Part shown: positions 25,671 through 37,500 of the stretch, one piece after another
How the letters are laid out: every line of letters begins with the position of its first letter
How positions within the stretch are numbered: position 1 is the stretch's first letter
Source of the DNA: Brachypodius melanocephalos
Lineage: Eukaryota; Chordata; Aves; Passeriformes; Pycnonotidae
Length of the DNA stretch: 64,000 nucleotides
Assembly: GCA_013398615.1 (NCBI GenBank)
Contig: VZSR01003807.1
Coordinates: 2,141,180 to 2,205,179, forward strand
Direction of reading: 5' to 3'
Notes under the pieces: generated by a model
What the model saw: only the letters and a program-made list of their open reading frames with translations
Told to the model about the DNA's origin: nothing
The model's database searches: none
Program-made: the position numbers and the translations under genes

Positions 25671-25691
25671 GATGATGATGATGATGATGAT
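25671..25691 (+). repeat. (GAT)7 trinucleotide microsatellite
   Basis: Seven perfect GAT units in A+T-rich intergenic DNA. Confidence 0.9.
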
Positions 25692-27539
25692 ACTGCAAGC
25701 CAAGTATTAAGATTTGACCCATTCTGCAGGGCGTCCAGGTGATTAGGAACTGTAAGCCAACCTGTGATAAAAATTTTGTGCTAAGCTACCTAGAAAATTG
25801 TGATATGCTGATTCTAATTATAAAAATCCTGTTCTGTTATGGTCACAGAATTGTATGCTATGCCAATCATAAAATTCTGTTTAAAAAAATAAAGATTTAA
25901 TTATAATTACAACTTTGTATTATCATCTTTCCACCCCATAGTGCTGGGTGATAAAACAGCTTTCATGTAAAATCTTTTCTGGCCCAACTGGGAATAAATC
26001 ACTTAGAAAAAGCTATATACAAATACCTGGTGCAGATGTAGCTATTTTTTCAGCAAGGGAAAAGATTTATTCTGGTGTAAGTGTATCAAATAGCTCATTA
26101 TCCAGTCTAATAAAAAGCAACAGATGGCTCTTCAGCTCTGCATTGTGGAAGGGGTCTACTAAGTGGAGTGGCCAGCCACAGAAAAAACAGAGTCTGATGG
26201 AGTCACAGAAGGTCCCTGAGACCAGCAGTACCAACAGAGCGTATGCTCAGGGGGCACTTAATCTCCATTTCCCTCCTATAATCACCACAGACTCTCCACA
26301 TGCACCAGCTGCTAATGTTGGTGTTACAAAAGCCAGAGGGTTTTGCACTGAAGCATGGAGGAGGTGTTTAGTTTGTTTCTTTATCCTGCAGAACAAGGGA
26401 GCTTCTTGCTAGGGTTTGGAGTCTGTCGCTGGGAGTGGTTAACATGAGGTGTGCAGGATAGCTTATGCAGGGAAGGTTCCCCTAACCTGTCATTTCTTGT
26501 GTGGGTGTGTTTTGCCCTGGAGCAACCTTAACTGCTTTTAAACAGAACATTTTGGTGGGAATTGTTAGGAAAGCATTTCTCTAACTACCTAAGCCTTGCT
26601 GTGTTTTTTCGGCCCTACCTATACCGCAGCATAAAATATTCTGAAAAGTGGGAATTCTCAAGACTTGATAGTCATCTCAATGGCACCCAATTTAAAGATA
26701 ATTATTCCTGATTTACATAGGCATGAATAAGGGCTTTCCATATATAATATAATATATTGTGTCTCTCAGATGTAGACACAAAGGCCATTCTCAGATTTCT
26801 TCTCATAGAGAATTAAGTGCCGATGAATCAGATTAACTCCTTTGCCAAGAACCATTACTTCCAAACTGTAGCGTTGGAGAGGACCAAGAGGATGAAGGAG
26901 AATATGTATTTGGCACTGCAGCACAGTTGCACAGGGGGTCCTGAGGGCTGTAGGAACTGAAAAGCATCTGAGATTCTTTAAGGTTCATATGGTTCAGATG
27001 AGAGACCTAGGCATGCATACCAAAACCACCCAAGCAAATTTTGCTGTTATGTAATTGGATTTACCTTTTCTGACAAGAGCCACACCCTCAGGTTCCCTCA
27101 CTTTTTTGACTCCCAAAGCTGAAGGAAATGTTTTAGGTTTTCTTTGTTTGCAGCTCTTACTCCACCAGCACTTTTTCCAAAACTGCAACACACTGTAACT
27201 TTAGCTTTACATTTTCTCTGTCCTGCCTCTATGCTGTGGCAGAAAAGCCCAGCGTTTATTCGACCAAGCCAATCTGGAACAGCTAGAAATACAAAGGATC
27301 ATATAATTTCAGTTAGACTTTGCAAGGGGCTCAGACACAGAACAGGGCATGGGAGAGATGAAGGAGAAAGGTTAATCTCTGCATTTCACTTCTACTGCAT
27401 TAAGGGTGTTGGTGTTGATGCAAAATAAAGATATTCTCACCTTGAATTCCTCCAAAGCAATTCTTTTATGTGGTTGCCTCAGTAGAATGAAATCGTTATG
27501 AAATAGCCAGCACACCCACCCAGACATAAGCCAGGCACT
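25692..27539. other. Intergenic DNA, no gene recognised (part 5)
   Basis: A+T-rich sequence with scattered short ORFs and no family match, splice-supported exon, RNA gene or mobile element that I can identify. Confidence 0.5.
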
Positions 27540-28310
27540 AACTGTTCATGTTTAGAAACAAACTTTCCCCATGGGTACATTATTCACAGCCGGTCATTTG
27601 CCAGTTTTCCCTTGGAAGATATAAACTAAACATTAGGAATAAAGGCGATGCATAATTTGGTCTTTTTTTTTTTTTTTTTCTCCTTTTTTTTTTTTTCTCC
27701 CAGATGGATGTTGCAGCAAATCTGTGGATTCTCTCTGTCCTTTTTTCCACTCACTCGTGGAACAAGTGATTTACAAGTCAGCTAAATCGATGGTTCATTC
27801 CTAAAGTCTTCCTGCTGATCCACTCAAAGGCTGCACCATGGTGTATTAGCAGTTGGATCCTGAAATCTCAAATTCTACCAGCAGAAAAATATTCACAGCT
27901 TTCAAATCTTATTCCAGGAAATGAGGAAATTATCCTCCTGATCCATCCTGCCACTGCTGTGGGCATCTCTGTTGCCCGAGAAACATAACAGGTTGTTGTT
28001 ATAACAACTAGAGAGCAGCTGACCTCCCACTTCCTTTTGTCAACCAGCTGCGAAACTCCTCGGTCATGGAACAGTCTCAAATTGAACATCTGACCCCAGT
28101 TTATGCAATTCCCCTGTGACTGTTTCATAAGCTTTTTGTCACTTCACTTCACTCAATTGTTTGTGGAAAGCATTCGCAGTTAGCCTGGCTAATGGGAACG
28201 TTTCGGTGTGACAGCTTGCCCCGTGGCTAAGCCCTCCATCTCCAAGGCAACCTCACAATCTTGCTCTAAGAGTACTACGCCATGTCATGAGATAAAATGA
28301 AACCCAAAAG
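27540..28310. promoter_or_regulatory. Candidate distal regulatory element with RFX X-box-like site and palindrome
   Basis: This stretch keeps more CpG than neighbouring intergenic DNA. It contains GTTGCCCGAGAAAC (27971-27984), which fits the RFX X-box pattern GTTGCC-NN-RGAAAC. Eleven bases on is a perfect 14-bp palindrome GTTGTTATAACAAC (27995-28008), whose halves resemble SOX-type AACAA sites. Long T tracts (27663-27679 and about 27684-27696) lie within it. No reading frame is convincing. Enhancer function is inference; conservation was not tested. Confidence 0.28.
27663..27696 (+). repeat. Two adjacent poly(T) runs
   Basis: Two T runs separated by CTCC, of about 17 and 13 T. Low-complexity sequence only. 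Confidence 0.8.
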
Positions 28311-29949
28311 GATATGCCAGGATAATTCCAGCTCTAACTATCCCATAGTGCTATTCTGCTTTAGCAGGAACTTTAGGAGTCATTCCCAAGCCGGTTATTT
28401 AAACATGGGAGGGCACCACAAAGGTAGCATTTGTCTTGAAAGCTATACAAGCCACACAGGGGCATGAAAAGCTACACCATGAGCTCTGCCAGGGATCCCA
28501 GGGATCTTAAACAGTTTCCACAGAGCTACATTGAAATGACTGAGGGCAGAAAGAAATGGTAATTCCATGTGTCTGACAAATCACTGAGTCCTACCTCTGT
28601 GCAGCTCCATTACTTGAAGCTGTAGGTGTTGAAGCAGCCTCACTAGTGTGGTTCTTGAACCACCATACTCCTCTGTCTGCCCTTCACAGCTGAGTCAGTG
28701 TTAAACTCAGGCTTTTACAGTAAAGGAAGGAGTCCTTTCTGGCTCCCTTGAGTGCCATTTCAAGGTGGTCTCTGCTGATAATACTGCAGAGGACCAGAAG
28801 CCTCACTGAAGGACATTGTGTAGGACTGTTACTGAAGCAGGTCATTGCTCAAAACAGCAGACTTCAGGGATAAAATGAATGGAGAAGTTCCAACCCTCTA
28901 CAGTGGTTGTTTTCAACTGGTTTCCCCACTCAGAAAAGCTCAGATCTTGTCTGGTCTATGCACTTGTGCACTGTCCTCACAACCCTGAGTCTTGGAAAAC
29001 ACTTCTTTTCCATGTGGAAGCTGAGTTACCAACCTTGACTTAGGATCTGGAGCACAGTCACGTGCAACCCATATACAACATCTTAGTGTGACCTTAAGTC
29101 TCTGAGAAAACCTTGTTGGTTTGTTGTTAGCTTGTTTGGGGGTTTTGCCCTACCCTAAATCCTTTCTCCTACCAATTCCTCCTTCAAAATGTTGCTATTC
29201 CACCTTCACACTTGTGGAGGTGCAGGTGCCATTGTCTTCAGGCATAAAGAACACAAAATTGTAAGGGGAAGGGAAAAGGTTTAAATACCAGCTAGACGAA
29301 AATGAAAAATATTGCAACTAACCTGTTACCAAAGTAGTTTAACACTGCCACATTTAAGTGGATTGTTTCAGAAGAAAAACCCCAATCAGTTCTTTTTCAC
29401 AACAACATCCCATCGATGTTAAACAAGTTGAGCATGTCAGTGCATGTGCAAAGTGTCACTAAATCCATCAGAAATCAGCTGAAGACCTGACCTTCACTCC
29501 TTACAATTGGCTGAAAATTCTCCACTGCTGGGCAGCATTCAAAAGCAAACTCTTTCCACTATCCTGCGACATCAATATAACCAAAACAACTCTGCTTTTT
29601 GTCCAAAGAGCTGCCAAGAACAGGGAAATAGCACAGTTAAAAAAAAAAAAAAAAAGTTATGTGTTTCCAAAAGCAGTTTTGTACATCTTCTAAAACAAAA
29701 GGCTGTGCCTGAATGTGTGCAGCGATAACACTGACACAAATCATTTCATGTCCTGATTTTGCCCCATAGAAGCAGAAATCTCCTGTGCAGCTGGTAGGGC
29801 AGCAATCAAGCTGTTGCACAACTCAATATGCAGATCAGGCCTGAGGAAGTTCTGCCGGGATCCTCTTTGTCCTCTGTTTTTCAAGTGTGATTGAAATCTG
29901 TTTTCTCAGATTAGGAAATTGGAGAGAGGTTTTATGTTACACCTCTGAA
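28311..29949. other. Intergenic DNA, no gene recognised (part 6)
   Basis: No coding or RNA gene was recognised. A 17-base poly(A) run lies at 29639-29655. A sequence near 28905-28925 (CAGTGGTTGTTTTCAACTGG) loosely resembles a hAT/Charlie-type terminal repeat, but no partner end was found. Confidence 0.5.
29639..29655 (+). repeat. Poly(A) tract, 17 A
   Basis: A simple A run with no recognisable retroposed body upstream. Confidence 0.85.
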
Positions 29950-31149
29950 TAATTCTGAACACTGCATGACAGTCACGCGTTCTCCGTAATTGAAAACACC
30001 AGGTTTGAGCAACTCGTGCTTGGCTGCCTGGAGACTTTAAAGCTTGCTGTCAAAGTTTTACTCCTCTGCTATCTGAGTTAGGTGATTTACTGTTCTTCTG
30101 AATCTGTTGATGGACTTGCCTGATATTCAAGTTTGTCAAAAGCTGTCTTTGTTTATTTGTTAAATGCAAAAGACCCGATACTAGGCTAGTGTCGCTGCTC
30201 TTCCAGAACTCCCAAAGGCTGGGCTCTGCTAGCTTTCGACTCTGAAGCATTTGCATTTCACAGCTGGGCTTATCTGGTTTCTAGTAAGGTGCAAGTTCCA
30301 CCCAATTTTTCTTTTCCTTATTCAGGATGTTTATAATCACTCCTGGAGGCTCTTTCTCTCTGTCAAATCAGATCGACCAGTTGACCAACAGATTAAAAAA
30401 TTATTAAGGGTGGGGAGGAAGGACAGGCACACACGGACACCCACACACAAAGGCTGCAAGCACTCCGCCTTTGTGCTCATATGAGCTTTGTTTCCTTGGG
30501 AATCCAGCTACTAAAACAGGCAACAGCTGTGACAAGAAATGAGCTCTAGCAGCAGAGCAGCAAGACTGATGATTTGCAAACCTTTTGGTTTGGGGATTTG
30601 CAAGACCCATCCGTATTTTAAACACGTCGGAGGAATGCATCAGGATGCGTGTGTAGGGAAGTACGAATCTACTGGGCAAGCAGAGTTTTTGTAGCTCATC
30701 ATCATAAGAAGTGAGGCAATCATCAAGCGTCCTCTGCGCTGGGAAATATAGTGTGCATCCATCTCCTTTGGGCTCAGTCCTGCAGTGTCTCCTGAGAACA
30801 CTCACACTAAGTCTCTAGTAAAGGAAACATAATTTTTACCAGGCCTGACTAAACATAGGATGCAAATAACCTGGGTTTGGGAATTTGCCTCTGTACCAGC
30901 AGCTACATCTGCTGCTTCTCAGAATTCTTCTCCTGGTATCAGATGGCTTCACTATCAGATCTTTTCGGTGTACAGTTAGTGTCTCCAGTTTCCAGACCCT
31001 GTCTCAGTGTCACTTTGCCATCCTCCCTGGCCTCCTTCCCCTGGCACACCACGTGGATGGGCACTAACGGAGTAACGCGGCACTTGGGTACTGCGCTGGG
31101 GATATGCTCCCGGTCCCCTTGCCTGGAAGAAAAGCACCTGGATCCTGAT
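29950..31149. other. TSNAX upstream flank, no exon recognised
   Basis: Scattered CpG-bearing patches (29975-30030, 30170-30250, 30610-30690) stand out from the preceding DNA and could be upstream control sequence of TSNAX. The 236-codon frame spanning 30877-31587 begins at TTG and crosses the promoter and the exon 1 donor in another frame, so it is rejected as a gene. Confidence 0.4.
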
Positions 31150-31209
31150 ATGCCAGGGAATCCCACAGCACCACAGCTCCCCTCCGCCCGCGCCGGCGCC
31201 CCGCCCGGC

Positions 31210-31232
31210 ACTACATGTCCCGTCGTGCCGCG
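31210..31232 (+). promoter_or_regulatory. ZNF143/Staf-like site in TSNAX promoter
   Basis: ACTACATGTCCCGTCGTGCC followed by GCG resembles the long ZNF143 (Staf, SBS2) element, whose core is ACTACAATTCCC followed by a TGC-like half. It lies about 340 bp upstream of the ATG, in the CpG island, a common setting for this site. One core position differs (CATG for CAAT), so binding is inferred. Confidence 0.45.
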
Positions 31233-31457
31233 GGCGCTGAGGCCCCGCGACGGGATCGCACACCAGCTGCCCACGGAGTCGCCTTCTCGGAGGCCCGGCC
31301 CGGCCTCGGCGCTGCCCCGATTTCGAGGGCAGCAAGGTCCGGATCACGCTCCGCGCCGCCACTGCTCCGCACCGCGCCTCCCGCGCTGCGGGCGGCGGGC
31401 CGGGCTCTTTTCGCCTGTGTTGCGTTCCGCCGTCAGGCGCCCGCGGGGCGCCCCTCC

Positions 31458-31571
31458 ATGGCGCCGGTGGGGCGGGCGCGGCGGGCGGCGCGGCGGGGCC
31501 CTGGCGGCGCGCGGGGCGGCTGCGGGTTGCCGCGGGGACGCTGCGCGGCGGCGGCGGCGGCACCGGGATGA
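31458..31571 (+). other. Upstream ORF ending on the TSNAX start codon (ATGA overlap)
   Basis: An ATG at 31458 opens a 37-codon frame starting MAPVGRARRAARRG. It ends at TGA 31569-31571, overlapping the TSNAX ATG at 31568-31570. A further in-frame ATG lies at 31215. The 31458 ATG has G at +4 but no purine at -3, so its context is moderate. The peptide is Arg/Ala/Gly-rich because the island is GC-rich. Whether it is transcribed depends on the start site. If it is, the overlap would be suited to reinitiation or to damping of TSNAX translation. Confidence 0.4.
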
Positions 31572-31583
31572 GCGGCAAGGAAG
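31568..31583 (+). CDS. TSNAX: TSNAX coding exon 1
   Basis: The 16 coding bases encode MSGKE plus the first base of Gly6. The donor is GAAG|GTGATG. The start codon has G at -3. The match to the human TRAX N-terminus (MSNKEG) and the CpG island support this start. Confidence 0.93.
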
Positions 31584-34500
31584 GTGATGTCTCCTTCCCT
31601 CCCCTTCCTTTCCCACCCTCAGGAGACCGAGGCCTGAGCAGCCGGAGCCGGCGGAAGCGGGGGGAGGCGCCGCGACTCGGAGGGGACGGGGGTGCGGAGC
31701 TCTTGCCGTGCCCAGCGGTGCCCTTCGGCTGTGCCGTGAAACTCGCACTGAGGGAGGTCGTTCCTTCGCGGATGTCACTGACCTTTCCTTCGAGGGTGCT
31801 CTCCTTCCCCTTGCGGCTGTACGGGTGCGCCAGAGAACGTGGCTATAGGGATCTGCATCCCTGGGGGTGGGAAAGCAGATGCCACAGAGGGAAGCTGAGC
31901 GTGTGAGGCCTATGAAGCACTGCTAACGATTCAGTATAGTGTGTGTGTGTGTGTGTGGATATATATATATACAAAATTTTATGTATATGGCATAATATGT
32001 ATATAAAATACATATTTTTCACAGCTTGCTGTGCCGCCTGTGTGTTGGTTTAGCCCTGGCAGTCACAGAATCGGAGTCACAGAACGGGTCAGGCTGGAAG
32101 GGACCACAGGGGGTCATCTGTTCCAAGCTCCCTGCTCAGGCACGGTCATCCCAGAGCACTTGGTACAGGATTGTGTCCAGATGGTTCTTGAACATCTCCA
32201 GTGAGGGAGACTCCACAACCTCTCAGGACAATCTGTTCCAGTGCTCAGTCACCTACACAGTAAAGTTCTGCCTCGTATTCAGGAAGAATGGAACTTCCTG
32301 AGCATTGGTTTTTGCCTATTGCCTCTTGTCCTATTGCTTGGCACCACTGAGACTCACACAGACCTTCCTTCAGCACTTTTTCAAGGGGTGCATTTAATGT
32401 TTTCAACTGCTATAGGAAAAACAAACCCCCAAACTCACGTCCAGCAGAAAAGAAGGAAAAAATTTTCGTTTTCTTCTTTAAGAAGGTAGCTACATGCACT
32501 TCTGGTTTTGGTTTGGGATAATAAACAATTAAGCAGAAACATTTTAAAATCCAGTGTTCCCTTGGTTTTTCTTTTAAGGAAATTGAGAGAACTCCATGTA
32601 TTCAAAAGGTATGCCTGTGTTCAAGTTTACCAAATTTTGGGCTCTGTTAGGAACAGTGTCGAGCTGTCACCAAAAGGAGGGAGAGGGAGAGAGGAATGGG
32701 TGACACAATGAGTTAGTCCAAGGTGCAGGAAGGATTGTATGAAGAAACAATACAAGGTGTAAATTGGGAGTAAAACATAGTCCAAAAGAGATGAGTTTTG
32801 GATGTGGAAAAGGAGGGTTAAGGAAGAGGCACACGAAGCAGTTGAAGTGAGCAGCTGCATTCAGAGAAGAAACTGGTTAATGAGCAGAGTGTAAGGGCCT
32901 AAGAAGCTACCCTACAGGAGCTAAACCTGCATGTCTGGATAGGGGTAGTCTGCTTAAATTGTGCCTTACTTCTTTTTCTGGTTACTGAAGACCCGTGACA
33001 TAAATCACATTAACAAAAACTTGCAGGTTTAGTGACTAATTTCAAGATGGATATTTAAAATAGTTAGGAAAAAAAAAGGAAGAAGAAAGGTCTAATCCTG
33101 TAGGTCCTTGTTCACACAAGGATTTCCATGCAACCATTTGCTTACAGCAAGAAAATATAAAAGAGCGTGAAAACCCAAGCACCTAACAAAAAAAGAGCTT
33201 AGGTTCCTGCCACATTCATCTGCTGAAATGGATTTTTTTTTTCTAATTTTCACTAGTAATGTGGTAGAAAAAGTAACATGATAATGTGAAGCTGGCAACC
33301 ATTGATAATAAGGTTTATCCAGTTACCTTATTCTGCCCTTAGAACATGACTGCTGTCAGGAATGCTCTGAAGAGAGCATTCTGGTGCTCCTTATGCTCTG
33401 GCAAAACTATATTTTTAATTTTATTTCTTTTTTTTTGTGTCTGTCTTCTATTTATTAGGATCAGGTGGGTTCAGAAAACGAAAACATGACAATTTTCCAC
33501 ATGGCCAAAGAAGAGAAGAAAAAGAGAATGTTAAGCCACCTTCAGCTTTGATGACGTCTTTTAAATGTAAGTAAGCATTTGGAAAACCAGAATTAAAAAA
33601 TGGGATGTAGAAACTGCTAGGAAATTAATGATTAGTGGAACAAATCAGCTCTCTCCAAGGGAGAAAGTTGGACTCATACTCCATATCTTTAGAGCTTAGT
33701 GTTCTGCATTTTGTGCAGTGAAGTCCTGGGAGAAGGATTTTCCATAGTTCATGACTTGCTTCTGTTTCCATCCCACCTGCTGTTCCCCCTGCCCTCCTCA
33801 CTTGTGCTGGAGCTGATGCTGGGTGAACTACACAAGTGCTCAGCCAGGCAAAAGGATACTGGGCCCTTTGGTGGCAGAAAACGATAGGATCTGCAGAGGC
33901 ATAACACAAAATCTGAGCCTCGAAAAGGAGCAACAGGAGGAGATGGTGACCTTTGGGAAACTGAGGAGGCTCTGGCCTTGGTTGTGGTGCACAGGTGACT
34001 AAGCTGCTTAAATCTAAATCTGAATGCATTGTTTTAAGAGCTGGTAGCTGTTTATACCTGCTCTTTTTCAAAAAAAACCACTTCAGCTAACTAATATAGG
34101 CCTTTATGTAGTCATTTTATTCACTTTGATTGCCTTTTAAATATTAACATATATTTGAGATTGTTTAAATAGGCAGGTGTAAACCTTCCTTCAGCCAAAT
34201 TGTTTTTATAGGATTTTTCACCAAATCAGATTTAAACTCCAGTAAATTTAGATTTCTCATTAGACAACCTGTAACAAAGCAAAGTTCAGAAATGAGAAGC
34301 CTTGACTGAAGGAGGAAGGAGATGTGAGGGGAACAGATTAATTCTTGTTGTAAAATTTTTCCTGTGCCATGTATTTTTTATGAAGCCAAGAAGGGTGAAA
34401 TATAAGCTGGCTGGCCGCTTTAGGTGGTTAATGTGTACTTCAATGTCATATAACTTCCTGGCTTTTTAGAAAATGAGTGTTTATATTTTTCTGTGTAAAT

Positions 34501-37500
34501 CAGCTTGGCAGATGATTAACCATGACCCCTGAACTTTGCCTAGAGAAGCTGTGGCTGCCCCATCTCTGGAAGTGTTCAAGGCCAGGTTGGAGGGGGCTTT
34601 GAGCAACCTGATCTAGTGGAAAGTGTCCTTTCCCATGGGAGGAGGGGTTGGAACTAGAATTCTTTAAGACTTCTTTCAACCAAACCACTCTTATAATTTA
34701 TATTGACTATTGCATATACACTTGCTCTTGAATTGAGTAGAGCAACTGTACTTTAATCTTTTAATTTTCACTGTCGTGAATATCAGTTTGTCATAAAATT
34801 GCCATTACTTCCACTTCAAAACAGCTTATTTCCCTCCCTTCTCATGAGATCCATTTGTCCATGTTTGGTTAATTTCATAAAGAATTTAAGGGACATGATT
34901 TCTTCAAAGTTTTTAAAGGTCCACTCTTTGTATTTATTGCAAATAAATACAAAGTGCACCAAGGGCACTGCCCCAAACAAAAATGCTGGTGGTCTTTCTC
35001 TCCATGTCAGGCACAAGCGTTAAGAAAAGGCATGCTCCAGATGCTTTATAACTGAGGAGGTTATGTAAGGTGAGCCAATTGTGCACTAATTCTGTGTATG
35101 TTGTCTGAATCTAAACAACTTAATCATAGAATCTTGGACTGTGCTAAGTGGGAACCGATCCATCAGGATGATCGAGTCCAACTCCTGGCCCTGTGCAGGA
35201 CATCCCAAGAATTACCATGTGCCTGAGAGTGTTGTCCAGTTGTTTCTTGAGCTCAGACAGGATTGTTGCTGTGACCACTTCTCTTGGAAGCCTATTCCAG
35301 TGCCCAGCCACCCCTCTGGGTAAAGCATCTTTCCTGATACCTAACCTAAACCTCCCCTGACACAACTTCAGGCTGCTCCCTCAAGTCCTGTCACTGGTTA
35401 CCAGAGTGAAGAGATCAATGCCTGCTCTTCTGCTTTCTTTCCCTCATGAGGATGTTGAAAGTCTGCCCTCAGTCTCCTCCAGGCTGAACAGACTCAGTGA
35501 TCTCAGCTGCAGCTCATACAGCTTCCTCTCCAGACCCATTACCATCTTCATTGCCCTTCATTTGGATGCTCTCTGAAATCTTAAGATCTTTTTATGTTGT
35601 TTTGCCCAAAGAACCACACACAATATTTGAGGTGAGGCTGCCCCAGCTCAGAGCAGAGCAGGACAGTCCCCTCCCTTGCCCGGCTGTGATGCTGTGCCTG
35701 CTGCCCCCCAGGACAGGGTTGGCCCTCCTGGCTGCCAGTGCACTGCTGGCTCATATTCAACTTGGCGTTGACCAGGACTCCCAGGCCCATTTCTGCAGCA
35801 GGGCTCTTCAGCTCCTCATTCCCTGGTCTATACAGACAACCAAGTTTGCCTCGTTAGTATGTGATCTTAAATGGGTGTACACATTTTGCTCTTTTTAATC
35901 CTTGAAAGAAAGATGTGCTTGAATTGATCTATTTGCACCAATGTTTTCCAAAAAAGTAATGAGAAATTGTCTTCTAGAATAATCATAAGAATCACAGAAT
36001 AGTCTAATTAGTCAAAACCCAAGGAGTTACACCTTTTTTTTTTTAATCTCTTTTAAATATGACAGGTCAGTGATAAAGAGAGTGGATGCTACCTTGATTT
36101 GTAAAGTTAAGGTTTAGTAAGTGTCATTTTTAATGGTCTGATTTAGCAGCACCAAAATTATCAATAGAGTCTGAGTCTTTACTTTCAGTGCTAAATTAGA
36201 CATTACGGTGGAATGTGTGTAGGAAATGACTGTGTGGTTTTGTTGTGTTAACTTGGAGAACCCCCAGGTTCTATTCCTTTGCAATGTTAGGCAATAGCAC
36301 AGTACAGTAGGTTTTATTGCATCTTGTTAGGCTAAACATTATTGTGTTTGTCTGATTTACTTTAGAATATAAAGCACTTCACAGTAGTCCCTAACAGGTT
36401 TAAAACCTAACATAAAAGCCACAGCTATCCAGAAAAGTTAGGGGGTGTTGCTAATATTGCAGATGTTCAGAATAGTGAATAGTGAATTTCCCAGTAGATG
36501 CCATTTGTAAATGATCCTTGGAAATGCCATCTGTGTCATCCTATGAAGGGAAATCACACCTCCTCAAGTGTGATCCTGTCAATATGATCACAGGGAAAAT
36601 TTCTTGATGATAATTCAGGGATGAAATTGACTCTCAGAATTTGCAAGAGACAGACTAGACAGACATGTATAAGAATTAAAAGATCAATAGGAACGTTTGG
36701 GACTTATCTTAGAGTTTCGGAATAATATTGGGAAGAACAGGACAAAATGAGAAGACTCAACTTTTTACCAAGGCGATGAGAAATACAGAACTCCTTTTCT
36801 GGTGTCATCTAAACCTTGCTTGCCAGCGAACTGCTTTGCTTTTTTAAAGGTTATTCACTTGTCAGACTCCTTAAAAATGTAACCTCTTGGTTTATTTTCT
36901 GTATCTTCTTGCCCAGAGACTTTAACACCTCAGACATTTATGTAGGAAATTTGTTAGATTTCTTGTAAGCATCTATTAGTGATTTATTTACTGGAATAAT
37001 GGTGTATAAAATGTTAATGGTATTTGTGAGACATCTATAAAGTTTGACTGTCAAAACTAGATACACTTCTTCTCCTCTCTGTGTTCCTTGTAGTTAGAGA
37101 GAACTAAGATCAGCAAGTCAGAAAACTTATTTTAAATAATTGATCTAGTCCTTAGGGATATTAAAATACTCAACTTCTGGCTGAGTCTAGCTGGGATGTG
37201 AAATGCAACCTTTCTTTTAACTAAATGGTGCATTTTGAACATATGTGCCTTAGCCAGATGCTTTTTATTTGATTGGTTTCGGCACTGGTGAATCTTACTA
37301 ATAAATGATTGTAGGGTTTTATTTTTTGATTTGTCTTGCTGAAATGGGGTGAAATTTTCAGTCTGCTTCCAGAACAGCAGTGTTGTGGAATAGATTTTAT
37401 TATCAAAACCAAATATTTTACCTTAAAAATTGTTTGGGCTGCTTTAAGGCATCATCAGGGTTGATACCTACTTAAACGTGACTTAGTAAACAAAGGCAGT

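Larger units (their letters stand above)
31150..31770. promoter_or_regulatory. TSNAX: CpG island, TSNAX promoter and exon 1
   Basis: G+C and CpG density rise sharply near 31170 and fall after about 31760. The island covers the TSNAX start codon at 31568 and the exon 1 donor. GC boxes (GGGGCGGG-type) lie near 31466-31485. No TATA box is evident. The transcription start is not determinable from sequence, but it must lie in this island if TSNAX follows the usual vertebrate arrangement. Confidence 0.88.
31584..33458 (+). other. TSNAX: TSNAX intron 1
   Basis: This 1.9-kb intron holds a GT/AT microsatellite at about 31939-31971 and an antisense CR1 fragment at about 32062-32385. It ends in a long pyrimidine tract before TTATTAG. 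No other gene was recognised. Confidence 0.9.

Noticed and set aside
28905..28925. Sequence resembling a hAT/Charlie terminal inverted repeat
   Set aside because: No complementary end or 8-bp target duplication was found nearby; the match is short and imperfect.
30877..31587. 236-codon plus-strand open frame crossing the TSNAX promoter
   Set aside because: Starts at TTG, runs through the CpG island in a frame different from TSNAX and through its exon 1 donor; explained by GC-rich composition.
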